Shown piece after piece: positions 23,145-34,680 of a DNA stretch of 64,000 bases. A model generated the notes under the pieces. The model worked only from the letters and a program-made list of their open reading frames with translations. It was not told the DNA's origin and made no database searches. Within the stretch, counting starts at the first letter, position 1. Each line of letters starts with the position of its first letter. The stretch is from Plantago major (lineage: Eukaryota > Streptophyta > Magnoliopsida > Lamiales > Plantaginaceae), in the NCBI GenBank assembly GCA_026545765.1, contig CM048842.1, positions 25,210,667 through 25,274,666 on the forward strand, written 5' to 3'. Position numbers and translations under genes: made by a program.

Positions 23145-24275
23145 ATGGCTCCCAAACTTGCTTCCACTCAGAAATCCCAAGCTACTACTGGTACTGCTGA
23201 AAAGCAAGCACCAGTGATAGTTATAACAAATTATCGGTTGATCGGAGAATTCGACCCTGATCATTGGACTTCAAATCACAGGATGATTTGGGGTGGTGCC
23301 ATGATTGAGGAATACCTGGTAGCCGCAATAGAAAAACAGACTGACAGGAAGTTGGTACTTGATATGCTTGAAAAGGTAAAAATCAAGGGTTTTCTATATG
23401 CTCTTCCCAGTGGAGTTTCTTCACTGGATGTTCTGGAGTTTTACAACAACTCCACAATTATTTCCAAGGTCTCTCAAGGCACTGAGATAGTGTCTATCAA
23501 GACCAAAGTCCAAGGACAAGAAATCATGTTGGACGAAACAGCTTTCTGTGAGCTGTTTGAACTTCAAAATCTGGAAAGGATTTTGAAATTGACACCAAGG
23601 ATGAAGATATCCTTGAAGGTGTGAAGCAACTATACAGTAATGTGTGTGATCTTGATAAACCAGACACACCCATCGACTTTAAGCTTGCTGACATAAGGAC
23701 CGGACATCTTTTGGTCCACTGGGATGTGTTGGCATGTATCCTTCACAGATACTTTGATAGTCTACAAGGAGGTGCTGACCAGATAAGCCAAGAACGCTGA
23801 ATGATGATGTTCTTGTTGAGCCAACAAGACAACAGGCGGGAAAACCCTTTTAATTGGGGGAAGTACGCCTTCATGAAATTTGTAAAGAAGATACAAGGCT
23901 TTGAGCCTAAAATCGTTAAGGGCCTTGCTGAGCCAAAAGCCACAGTAAGCTATGGACTAAAAATATGCTACTTACAGGAATGCCTTGGCATTGAGCTCAG
24001 AGAGACGGCAGACATTGCCAACAGTAACCTACTCTACAAATATGAGTATACAAACTTGATGAAAAAGGTTACTGGATCTCAGAAAGGTTCCAAGAAGCGA
24101 AAGACTGAAGAGGTATCTGAGGGAAAAGTTGCGACCAAGCCCAGAACTTCACGAAAGAAGTCTGCTGGCAAATCAGAAGGCACACCCATTGAGGTTGTCG
24201 ATTCCCAGATACCTGCCGTAGCTGCTGATGAACTCATAAATGCAGATGAACTCATCATTGCTGCAAAACAGGTAT
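23145..24275 (+). pseudogene. Element B second gene, N-terminal part
   Basis: Starts MAPKLASTQKSQ and holds the N-terminal transposon-protein-like domain (LDVLEFYNNSTI; FNWGKYAFMKFVKKI). A 1-bp loss near 23573 shifts the frame, and TGA at about 23798 replaces the TGG of A and C. The frame 23801-24275 ends where a reverse-oriented LTR begins. Compared with element C, about 1.27 kb of this gene (C 43950-45221, including the first three introns) is missing. Confidence 0.8.
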
Positions 24276-25602
24276 TGTTGGTCCAGATAACGGCAAAGTA
24301 AAAGACTGGGGGGGGGGGGTGAATAGTCTTTTAAAACTTTTGTCGATAAACACAGTTTCTCAGAAATAAATTCAGAGCGCGGAAGACTTTAAGATAGGTA
24401 AGTGCAGAAACAATAAGTATGTGTGTGTGTGTGCTTTGCTGAAATGTAAATACAGAAAGGTAAATAACACAGGAAGTATAGTGGTATCTGGAGGTGGCGT
24501 AATCCTCCAACTAATCCACTTCGGTCTTTCTGAGACCTAGAATTCACTAGAACAGATAATTGAGTTCACCTTACAATAATCCTATTCTAAGATTCCTAAA
24601 CAAATGGTTCCCAACCAAATGTTCCCCCTGAGTTATTCCCCTCACCTCCAGAGCTAAGTACTTCCTAACTCGATAACCTTGAGTTATTCCCATTTCCCAA
24701 ATCAAGTACTTCCTCTACTCCACGCCTTGATGGTGTTGGTTATAAGGTTTTTTCGAAGGCTTCAGATAACTTTTCAGTTATGTTCACAGAGAGACAAACA
24801 GAACGAGACTACTTAATACACTTGTTCAGTGAATGGCAGTCTGCTCTTTACTGACCCAAGTAATTGATGTCCGTTCTGGAGAATGAGCTTCATAAAGGGT
24901 ATCTGATAGTTCAACTCTTTCACGAATAACAATCTCTTGTTAAGGTTCAGGACAACTTAGAACTACTAGTTATTCTTCAAGCAACAGAAAGCTTTCAGAA
25001 AGGATAGTAGAGTGCTTGAGAGAATACTTTGCTTGATGGTAAGTTTGCAAGATAGAGCGTTCTAAGGTATGTACTTCAAGCATCTAAGTGTGTGATATAT
25101 ATATAGATAAATTTGAGAGGCGTTTGAATTGTATCCGTTGTGCTCTCTATCAAATTATATCCGTTTATATCTTGAACTACTATCTCTTGTTTCAGAGAGG
25201 ACTTGCTTTTTGCAGCATTTCTGCCGATGCATTTAATGCATAGTACTGTTCATTGTCCTTTAGTCTCAACGGATACATGAGCCTTTCTGACGGCTTGCAT
25301 GCTCCATACTCATGATGTCATATGTCCAGAATCATATTTCGAAAGTAAGTTAATATACTTAAGAAAGGATTAAAGACATAGTCTTTCTGAGTTAGACTAA
25401 ACCTTTGTGTCTTCATAACCCTTGTGCAATCATTAGTCTTCTAATCTTCAGAAAAGCTCCATTGCTAGGATTGATCTTCATGGTCTTCTTGAAATAAAAA
25501 TTACACTCAGAGACCTGTAATCCTAATACAAGATTTACTAGACTAATCATACTCAGTGATTTCTTCTTTTACAATGTTCAATTGAACCAAGAGCACTCAA
25601 TC
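24276..25602 (-). repeat. Reverse-oriented, truncated LTR inside element B
   Basis: Begins TGTTGG (the 3' end of a minus-strand LTR), with the poly-G tract next to it. It matches the E LTR (55945-57300) closely along its length. It breaks off about 65 bp before the expected CTAACA end and is joined to B second-gene sequence. The likely target duplication on the left is GGTAT (24271-24275). The right side has been deleted together with 1.27 kb of B. Confidence 0.88.
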
Positions 25603-28600
25603 CCCACAACAAATGGAAATTGATGAGGGATCAAAACCTTCATCACAAGAAAAATTTCCAGAGACTTCACAAGTTTCTGAGCAACAAGTATGTGAGCCTC
25701 CAATAGTGGAGGTAATTGACCTCTCAGATATCTGATTCTGAAAATAGAACTTTTTCTTGATAAAATTTCCTAAGTGTTATGTTTCTAATCTCAGGTTCAA
25801 AAAGAAAGAGAGGATGCTGAGGATCAGACTTCCAAGTCTCCTCCTCACACCAAGATATCTGAGGCACCTAGAACCTCAGTAGTCCAACCTTCTGAGCCTG
25901 TTGCTGTTGCACAGGTAACACAGATGCTTGACTACTCTAAAACTCAGATATCTACACAAGTTTTGAAACTAATTCAAAACTCTATCTTTCAGGTTCAAAG
26001 TAGTGCCAAGAAGGAGACAAATGATGACTATGAAAACCTTCTTCCCTTCTTCAAGACTCATACCTTGCCAAAGCATATTCAATGCTTCAAGAAATGGCAA
26101 AGGTTAAGGTGCTCTGATCTCTCTTAAATACTGAGAATCACAGATCAACCAACAAGACGAGCACGAGCTCTTGATCTGGAAAACTATATCCACGCAATGT
26201 TCCCTATTGAACAATATCAAGTTGCGACCTTAATGCGTAAGGATTTTTCCAAGGAAGTGGCACACAAATTGGTGCAAGCCTTCAAACAGGCAGATGGTCA
26301 GACCAGATTGCAGATGGCATTCAAGCCAGTCCTGCCCCAGACACTACAATTTATTCCTTCTGAACAAGAAGAGGTTAATGGGAAAATGATCACTATTCCA
26401 GAAGTGATCAATCTGGTCTCTGGAGATGAAGAAGAGAAAGAAACTGACGAAAATGACTATGAAGATTTTCCTTCTGATCGTCACAAGGATGAGAATGATA
26501 AAAAGGATGATGATGATTCCCCTGCACCAGGGACAGGAGGAATTCCACACCGAAACAATGCCTCAGCTGCTGAAAAGCACACTGAGAGGACATCACAGCA
26601 ATCTCCTCCTCCATCACCTCAGAAATCTACCCATCCATCTTCCCAACAACAAAAGGACACTACTGAACAAGTAGTTGAGCACTCTGAGGAAACAACTCAG
26701 AAGATATTAAATACTCAAACCAGAACTGCTCAACTCAAACAACTGTTGGAAGAAGAGCAACAGTTCCATCTTCAACTTGAAGAAGAGCTAGTTAAATCCA
26801 GAGATAAGCTCAATCAACTACAAGATCAATACTTACAAGAGACAGTAGCTTACTCTGAGGTTAAAGAGCTCCAGGATGCTATAAATGCTATTTCTAAGGA
26901 GCTAGATACTGAAGAAGTATCTAAAGAAAAGCATGGTGCTAAGGCTGCATCACCATCAAAAGAAAAACTATCCTCTTCTCAGAAAGGAAAGAAGCCCATC
27001 TCCGAGATGGTTGCTGGACTGGAAAATCTTAAAATGTCCAAGAGGATGAAGATCACTGGGCTGAGGACTCAGATGATGAAGAAGACAAGACTTTGGCAGA
27101 ACACCGCAATGAACACTTAGCGGTTTCTCATCTGAAAAGGAAGCTAATTGCTCCTGAAGTTTTCAACAAACTGCCAAATGTCCACTCCCATGAATATATG
27201 AATAGATATCAAGTTTTGGCACATCTTAAAAGGGAGATGTCTTCACAAAACAAAGAAGTAATTGCCTCCGTCCCCTCAAATATGCAGAAATTCACTGAGC
27301 TCATCACTCAGAGAACAACCAGTATGATCATTGCTCAGAAAGATCTGGGAATGGTAAGAGACGATGATATGTCATTAGCTGAAAAAGCTTTTCATTAAGC
27401 AAGTTACACTGCTGGAAAAGCAGATGCCATACTAGGCCCATTGGCAGAGCTCACTGATAAGGAAAAAGGACTTATCAAACAAAATCAGGAGCTCAAGGCT
27501 GAACTTCAGAAGTTGGTCACTGCAAAAGAATTTTGAGTCCCTCTTAGATTCTTTTGTGGTACTTAGTCAGTCAATAATGACTAAGGGGGAAGAATTTGGA
27601 TCTGATCAGGGGGGAGGAAAGAAGAAATCTAGAGTTGGTGCCGCTCAGAAAGGAAGAGGAAACAAGAAAACTTCCCAGCCACCACTCAGAATAAATGATC
27701 CCTCATCAAATCAAGCTGCTTTGCAAATAGTAGCTACTTCCCAGCAGCCAACTGAAGAAACTACAATGGTAACAAGGGCCATGGCAAAAAGACCTCCAAG
27801 GAGTACCAAGGCTCCAAGGAGAAGACAAGTAAAAGGGATTGATTGATCTTCTGAAGAAGAAGATGGCCAAATCAAATCGCAGGGCAATGAAGAAGGCTGC
27901 AAAAGTCTCACAAGAATTAATCTTGATGATGATGAAGAGACTGATGAAGATGAAGCTCCTCTTCACAGAAAAAGGAAAATTGATAGCCTAACTGAGCCCA
28001 CAGCTGCAAAGCCTTTAGCAGCTAAAACGCCCTCTGAAAATACCAAGTCAATCCAGGGTGGTTCTTCAAGCAATCCCCCAAAGGAGAATTCTAGACAAAG
28101 AAGGAACAGACTGAGAGCTGAACAAAGAAAAATTCAACTTCCACTCAGCCCAGAAGAAGCCAAAATTGAGTATGTGAAGAATGACAACAATTCCTCTGTC
28201 TACAGGTGCATTAATCAAAAGAATGGCTACTGGATTCTGGAACTCAAGCACTTACTGGTAATTCAAGGTTTCCAGAACCAATCCATAAACAGCTCATGGC
28301 ATGGAGAAAAGATAAGCCAATCTTGAGTAACACCAACCACATCAAAGCATGGTTGGATTTTGAAGTAATCAAGAGAACTGAAGCCATGAAGAAGGACCTC
28401 TCTGATGAATGTCCTTATGGAAAGCCAGATGATGTGCACATAATTCCCAACCTTACTGGAACAGGCACAAGAGCAAGACTTGCGGTGGAACCCTATGAGT
28501 CCTTCTACTTAACTGAAGATCAATACAAGGGTGACATCAGATATCTGAAGATCATTTATGAATACTTCAAGCTATCAGATATCAAAATCGAGCATGCCTG

Positions 28601-28769
28601 GAAGTGGGGAAAGTATCTGTGGATCAAGCATTTTGTCAAGAGAAATCCCACCAAAACCTATAAGGAAGTCTGTGGATTTGCCAGAGACACAGAGATGATT
28701 GTCAGAACTCTTCTCTATGACTACTCTGATGATATCAAAAGGTTTGGTGATAGGAAATTTGCAAATTGA
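25603..28769 (+). pseudogene. Element B second gene, C-terminal part
   Basis: Resumes in the exon before intron 4. Introns 4 and 5 are at 25712-25794 and 25915-25992, matching A and C. A TAA at about 26125 interrupts the LPKHIQCFKKWQRLRCSDLS domain. Frame 26197-27120 carries the acidic linker and coiled coil, and frames 27093-27398 and 27556-27846 the next part. 28296-28769 is the C-terminal domain, with YLTEDQYKGDIRYLKIIYEYF, WKWGKYLWIKHFVKRNPTKTY and a final GDRKFAN. Broken in several places. Confidence 0.75.
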
Positions 28770-29126
28770 TCCATGGAGCTGTTTTGAAGACTTGAAGACT
28801 TGTCATTTAGAATGTTCACTTGGAGCTTGGTTACTCCTGTTGTTCTATTTTGACTAAGTAGTTTCTGTGATATTGCTGATTGCACTTATCTGTTAAAACT
28901 TGTAAAAGTTATCTATGTTCTGTAATTGCTCTCATATCTGATGAACATACTCTCAGATATCATTTTTAAACGATAACTTATCAGCAAAGATCACACCTTG
29001 TGATTTGGTTGATGTTTACTTTCTGCACTTAATTATATGAATTAAAAGATCATAAGAAATGATTAAGTGGTGGATTGTTTCCTCATCCAGATTTGTAATA
29101 GGTCAGATAGTCTTCGTTGACTGATC
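28770..29126 (+). other. 3' untranslated spacer of element B
   Basis: No gene seen. Holds the conserved hairpin GATCACACCTTGTGATT (28989-29005) about 120 bp before the polypurine tract. Confidence 0.55.
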
Positions 29127-29141
29127 AAAATGGGGGAAATT
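29127..29141 (+). other. Polypurine tract of element B
   Basis: AAAATGGGGGAAATT directly before the TGTTAGG LTR start. Confidence 0.85.
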
Positions 29142-30684
29142 TGTTAGGAATATCTGTTTAGATTTTGATCAGCAACCTAATGACTTATCTTAGCTCAGAA
29201 AGGTGATTAGTACTCTTAGTTCACTTGAACATTGTAAAAGAGGAAACTCACTAAGTATGATAGTCTAGCAAACTTGTATAGGATGTTAGGTCTCGACATG
29301 TAATTTTTATTTTCTGAAGAAGACCAAGAAGAAGGCATCCAGCAGGAAAAGTTCAACGGATTTGAAGATTTGAAGACTGCACAAGATTGCTGAAGACAAG
29401 GGTTTTTCAGATACCTATGTCCAGATATCTTGGAAAAACAAGTGTTTTGAAACACACGAGTTGCAAAAGATATCTGAGAATAAAAGGTTTCTGAGACAAG
29501 GAAAGTGCCCACAGATATCTACACTTAGATACCTTGGACATAAAATATGCTTCTGAAAAAGAAACATATTATAACAAGTTGTTTCAACAAGTGGTATCTG
29601 AAGCTATTATGATCTCTGGAAAAGAACATGCAAAGTTTCAGAAAACTTTGATTGTATAAAGATCTCTGATACCATGCATAGTTCCGTTGGCACTACAGGA
29701 CAAAATATAGTACAGTGCATTAAATGCGCAGACAGAAATGTCTGAACAAAAACGGTAGCTTCTGAAGAAGAAGACAAACCTGCTACAGTACTATATTCAG
29801 ATATCAATAGTTTGAATTTGATTTAAGCCTAACGGATACTATTCAAACGGCACTCAAATTCATCTATAAATATCAACACTTAGACTGCTTGAGAAGACAC
29901 CTTAGAACACACTGAACTTACATTGAATACTCACACAAGCGCTCTCAAGCAAACTACTTACCTTCAAAGCTTTCTGTTGCGACCAAAGCTCTTGATTCTA
30001 AGTAGCACAAAAGTTCTAAGTGTCCTGATCCTTAACGAGCATTGTTATATGTGAAAGAGTTGAACTAAGATTTCATATCTAAGTTTCATTCTCTTGAACA
30101 CTTACCATAGACTTGGGTTAGTAGAGAACAAGATACCATACATGAAAAAGTGTATTAAGTATACTTGATTCACAGAGCTATCTGAATAACTGAACAAGTT
30201 ATTAAAGAAGCTCACCTGACAAACATACCTAAAACCAACACCATATACGGCGTGGAGTACAGGAAGTACTTAGTTTGGGAAACTAAGGAATAACTCCAAG
30301 GTTGCTGAGCACAGGAAGTACTTAGCTTGGGAAGCTAAGGAATAGCTCAAAAAGGTTTCTGAGTACAGGAAGTGGATTCTAGGTCTGAGAAAGACCGAAG
30401 TGGATTAGTTGAAGGATTACGCCACCTTCAGATACCACTATAAAAAGACTTGTGTTATTTACTTTCTGCAGTTTATTACTTGTTTTTACTTATATTGCAA
30501 AGTACTTACACTTATCTTGTTGAACACGTGCACTTATCTTAGAAGTCTTCCGCTCTCTGAAATTAAGTATCATATATCTTCACAGATATCTGAGAAACTG
30601 TGTTTATCGACAAAAGTTTTTTAAAGTCTATTCACCCCCCCCCCCCCTCCTCTAGTCTTTACTTTGCCGTTATCTGGACCAACA
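29142..30684 (+). repeat. 3' LTR of element B
   Basis: TGTTAGG to CCAACA. TATA box at 29865-29872. Two leader hairpins lie at 30251-30360; the third is cut by an internal deletion near 30373 relative to element C. A C-tract lies near 30636. The five bases after it are ACACC. Its 5' partner site would be left of element A, outside the window. Confidence 0.93.
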
Positions 30685-31416
30685 ACACCAACATAACATT
30701 CCAACGTAAATAATTTGTTGCTATTTGTAACAAATTTATAACAAAATACCAACAAAAATTAGCATGGTCGCAAAAATAGCGACAATTTACCAACAAATTT
30801 AGTTTTCTAACATATTTCAATCAATTTATAAGTTCTCTAATTCACATCAATAAACTAAAATAAAATGCCAAACTTGTTTCTGATATTATAAAGACATGCA
30901 TTTTATAATAATCAATTAAGTCCAAACCAATAACAATGTAATAAAATTTGTCGGAGAAGTTTTGACAAACTAAGATTCGGGGTATATGTTATGAGTTTTA
31001 TTAGTGGCTGTAAATTGGGTGAAAGATTCGAATTAGTTAGAAGAAAATCAGGATTGTAAGGAATACGTGTTACTCCAAACCATTCTTGTCAAATGTCATA
31101 ATCAATTGTTAATAAAATGTATACAAGATATGATCAAGTGTTTTATGTAGTGTAGTGGTAATAAATGGAGTTAATAATCTAAGAGACGCGGGTTCGAGTC
31201 ACAAGGACGATATTAATTTATTATATTATTTTTCCCTTTTTTCCAACAAATTACCGACAAAAAAAGGGGTTGCAAAACTCACCAACGAAATTGTCTTCCG
31301 TTGCTGAATTACCAATGCCACTATCACCAACAGTTTATCCAACGGAAAAAAACTCTTGGTAAAGGTCAATACCAACTGAATATCAAGTTGGTACTGCCCA
31401 ATTTTTTTGTAGTATT
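30685..31416 (+). mobile_element. CACTA-like transposon end (fragment)
   Basis: A/T-rich non-coding DNA with repeated 'ccaacaaa' and 'ccaacgga' type motifs. It ends near 31416 in tttttttgtagta, close to the complement of the CACTACAAAAA terminus of plant CACTA elements. The other end is absent, cut by B or lost. A tRNA-like box B (gggttcgagtc, about 31190) lies inside. No transposase is seen. Tentative. Confidence 0.35.
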
Positions 31417-31439
31417 TCACGAAAAATTTCAGTCAATGC

Positions 31440-31995
31440 TTAGTACGTGTTCGAGTTTGACCTAACCGAATAGTTCGCGAACATGTTCGTTAATAAATGA
31501 ACACGAACACGAACATATAATGTATTTTCTATAATAATTTTATCTTATTTATATATGGAGTATAATATTTTCTAGCATAATCTATCATTCCATTTTTCGC
31601 ATAAGTTATAATACTCCCGCCATCCCAATTTTATTTACCGGCTCGGACCCATATTTTAAGATAAAACTGGAATAAAGTAGGAAAGATGGTAATAAAGTAG
31701 GAAAGATGTTGAATAAAGTAAGACAGATAGTGAATAAAGTATAAGATAGATTGAATAAAGTAGGAGAGAGATTTTTCATTAAAGGAATGGGATGTTCAAA
31801 TTGGGACGTCTCAAAATGGAATGGGGGAAATTGAACATGAACAAATTCGTGAACATGTTGAAACCTTAACGAACTGAACATGAACAAATGTTGAGATGTT
31901 CGACGTGCATGAACATGACACATATTAACGAACAAACGTTCGTTAAGGTCAATATTCGATTCGTTCGGTTCGAACTCAAAATGTAAGAAAGGCAA
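31440..31995 (+). repeat. GAACA/TGTTC-rich dispersed repeat
   Basis: Many copies of gaacatgaacaaa, cgaacatgttcg and similar palindromic words flank a MITE. No coding content. It resembles dispersed non-coding repeats of plant genomes; class unknown. Confidence 0.4.
31612..31829 (+). mobile_element. Stowaway-like MITE (decayed)
   Basis: Starts after TA with ctcccgccatcccaatttta, close to the Stowaway terminus CTCCCTCCGTCCC. The interior has repeated 'aataaagtagga' words and a 'gggacgtctcaaaatgga' stretch typical of this group. The right terminus is poorly preserved, so the end is approximate. Confidence 0.65.
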
Positions 31996-32172
31996 ATGCG
32001 GGGTGTTTTAGTTGGAGGGGTAAAACACAGGGGTTAAAATATAATTTGCCCTAAAATTTATACAAGACGACATACAAGTACACATATTTGGTAAATTTTG
32101 TTCTGTAAATCGGAGGCAAGTTCTCATTGTGAATCAAATAACTTACGACAGGAAATGTATACAAAGATTTAG

Positions 32173-33685
32173 TTGGAAGTGTGTATTATGTAGGCCCTGA
32201 AGTGTTACGTCATAAATATGGGAATGAAGCAGACATTTGGAGTGCAGGGGTCATGTTATACATATTACTCAGTGGTGTACCTCCATTTTGGGCTGGTAAG
32301 CTTCCCTTCACGGCTTCACCCAACTGATAAATGTTTCTCATGGCGAAAAGCTAAGATTACTTCTGATTGTAGAGAATGAGAGGACATGTCGATTTTGAAA
32401 GTAAACCATGGCTATCAATATCTAATAGCGCCAACGACCTGGTCGGCAGGATGCTTACTCAAGATCCAAAGGAACGAATCAGTGCCGCTCAAGTACTTGG
32501 TATGAATAGATTGGCATAATTTACCTTTAAGACTGTTTCACACTGTCTTACAGCTAGATTAGCTTATTTAATTAGCTGGTTGAATGTAATATGTATTACG
32601 TGAATGCCTATCTGGTAGCTGTTTTGGGAATCTACTACAGGTAGTTTATTAAAGAAGTTGTGTGTGTGTGTGTGTGTTGTGCAGAGCATCCATGGATTAG
32701 AGAAGGAGGAGACGCGTCTGATGAACCAATAGATAGGGCAGTACTTTCACGAATGAAACAATTCAGAGCAATGAACAAACTTAAGAAACTTGCTCTCAAG
32801 GTACATGTCATGAACAAACTTTGAATTTTTTCCTAGTGAGAATAATGTAATTTACTTATCACCATAGTGAAATTAACTTATTGAATTCTGATGAATCACA
32901 CTCCACAGGTGATAGCGGAAAATCTTTCAACGGAGGAAATTCAAGGGTTGAAATCTCTGTTTATGAACATGGACACAGATAACAGTGGGACAATTACGTA
33001 TGAAGAACTTGAAACTGGTTTGGCAAGACTTGGTTCAAAACTAACTGAAGCAGAAGTTAGGCAACTGATGGATGTTGTAAGATATATAATGTTGCTGATA
33101 GTTAATTCTTTGATGCAATCATGTAAAATTACTAATGAACGTACGATGATATTTCTTTCAGGCGGACGTGGATGTAAATGGGTCGATCGACTATGTTGAG
33201 TTCATAACAGTAACAATGCACAGACACAGATTAGAGAAAGAAGAAGATCTATACAAAGCGTTCCTGCACTTTGACAAAGATAAAAGTGGATAAGTATATA
33301 TATATATATAAACCTTTGTAAGATACCGTATCTCCAAATATATATGTATGTTCTGGAACGATATATTTTATTGAACTAGAGATGTTGCCCTGTATAGATT
33401 CATAACAAAAGACGAACTTGAAATGGCTATGCAAGAATATGGAATGGGCAACGATGCAACCATGAAAGAGATTATCTCTGATGTGGACTCAGACAATGTG
33501 AGTTTTGTTATTCAATCTGTTCGAAGTACATTACCTAAATGGTCGATTTCGTACTCAAACTGGCACTGTCTCACTCTTGAATGTATGTTTTTGAATTTAA
33601 TGTTTTACAGGACGGAAGAATTAACTCTGAAGAATTCTGCACTATGATGAGATCTGGAGCACAAACACCAGTTACAATCTTGTAA
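32173..33685 (+). pseudogene. Calcium-dependent protein kinase, 3' half (5'-truncated)
   Basis: CDPKs couple a Ser/Thr kinase to calcium-binding EF-hands. Seven exons remain: 32173-32295 ([20 protein letters not shown]; the APE motif reads GPE), 32373-32499, 32685-32800 (EHPWIREGG and junction domain), 32909-33076, 33162-33289, 33398-33497 and 33611-33685. They encode kinase subdomains VIII-XI, the autoinhibitory junction and four EF-hands ([32 protein letters not shown]...[19 protein letters not shown]), ending in QTPVTIL and stop. The ATP-binding lobe and catalytic loop are missing upstream. Exon two has lost about ten codons and joins out of frame. The donor after 33289 reads AT instead of GT. 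Introns are kept, so it is not a retrocopy. Confidence 0.92.
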
Positions 33686-34011
33686 TTCCATACCATCGAG
33701 TTGACTCTTTCTACTATTGTTCTTTGTTACCTTGTAGATAATTAAAGGTTGATTAAATTATTTATTATCAACATCAAAGTTGCAAATGTACATTAATGAC
33801 AAAGATACATTGCAAAGTATAAGCGGAGTCTTGCTAAGTAGTTTGATAGACCAAGTACAAGCATAGTAGAAAGCTAAATCATCGCATTATGATCATCGTC
33901 GTGTCCTGACAAATTTCTCTCTCGATCGCGGATATTTTTATACGTTAGGATTGATAACAATTTAAAATGAACAGTATTATAATGAGTCCCCTTCTACAAA
34001 CTAACGCATTA
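33686..34011. other. Intergenic, downstream of CDPK remnant
   Basis: Probably the old 3' untranslated region and flank of the kinase gene. I see no gene or clear repeat. Confidence 0.4.
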
Positions 34012-34645
34012 TGAAGGCCTAGAGAGACTTTACCCTCTTACTATAAAGTGGAGACCGCGCCCGACATAAAAACTCAGGAGACCTCAGCTCGGAGCAAGAT
34101 AGATGGACTGACCTCCTATGATCAACAATGGAGAACCGGCCTTTGTCACCACAATATGAACACAACACTAATATAGTCGGACCGACACTACCAAAACAGG
34201 TCCGACTATACTCCATTTACTAAGGAGGACATTTACCAAAAGAAAAGACCGTGGCGAATCAATACCAACCTCCTATTATCCAGAACGGTCGCATGATCTA
34301 AACGTGCCACTTTACTCCGGCAACACGTGTCAAGACTCCGGGCAAGTCAGAGGCTTGTTCCCCGGAGCATTTCCTATAAGTTAGCAGCACATTTACTCCT
34401 CATAAGGTAACTCAACTACCTGCAATATCCTACTCTCTAGTCTACTCGAACTCTTAAGTACTGACCTGACAAGTTGAATCTAAGCCTCGTTTGTCTAAGA
34501 AAAAACCGGAAAAAATGGTGTAAACCCTTACCTCATTTTGCAGGAGGATCTCACTCGAAAATTCTATTACAATTCTTAATCTTACCTATACTTTGGAGTA
34601 TTCATTCCTAGGCTAAAGGGCTTAACAGTTTTCATACCACATCAT
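34012..34645 (+). repeat. Probable Ty3/Gypsy (Tat-like) LTR
   Basis: Less A/T-rich than its surroundings. It is followed by 'caccgtctgtgggaa' (about 34651), close to the post-LTR sequence ggcgccgtctgtggg of plant Tat/Retand-type Gypsy elements, and then by gag-like sequence. Start chosen at tgaaggcct; both ends are approximate and no second LTR is present. Confidence 0.4.
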
Positions 34646-34680
34646 ATTTGCACCGTCTGTGGGAATCCTTACGAAAATTC

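Noticed and set aside
22264..24275. Second gene as a SIRE-type envelope
   Set aside because: I see no signal peptide, membrane segment or fusion-like region. The N-terminal domain resembles a different plant family.
31140..31205. tRNA gene or SINE (box A-like gtagtggtaa, box B-like gggttcgagtc)
   Set aside because: The cloverleaf cannot be completed and no SINE tail or target duplication is clear. It lies inside a CACTA-like region.
33286..33297. U12-type AT-AC intron in the CDPK remnant
   Set aside because: The donor ATAAGT does not match the U12 consensus ATATCC and the acceptor is AG. A GT-to-AT mutation is simpler.
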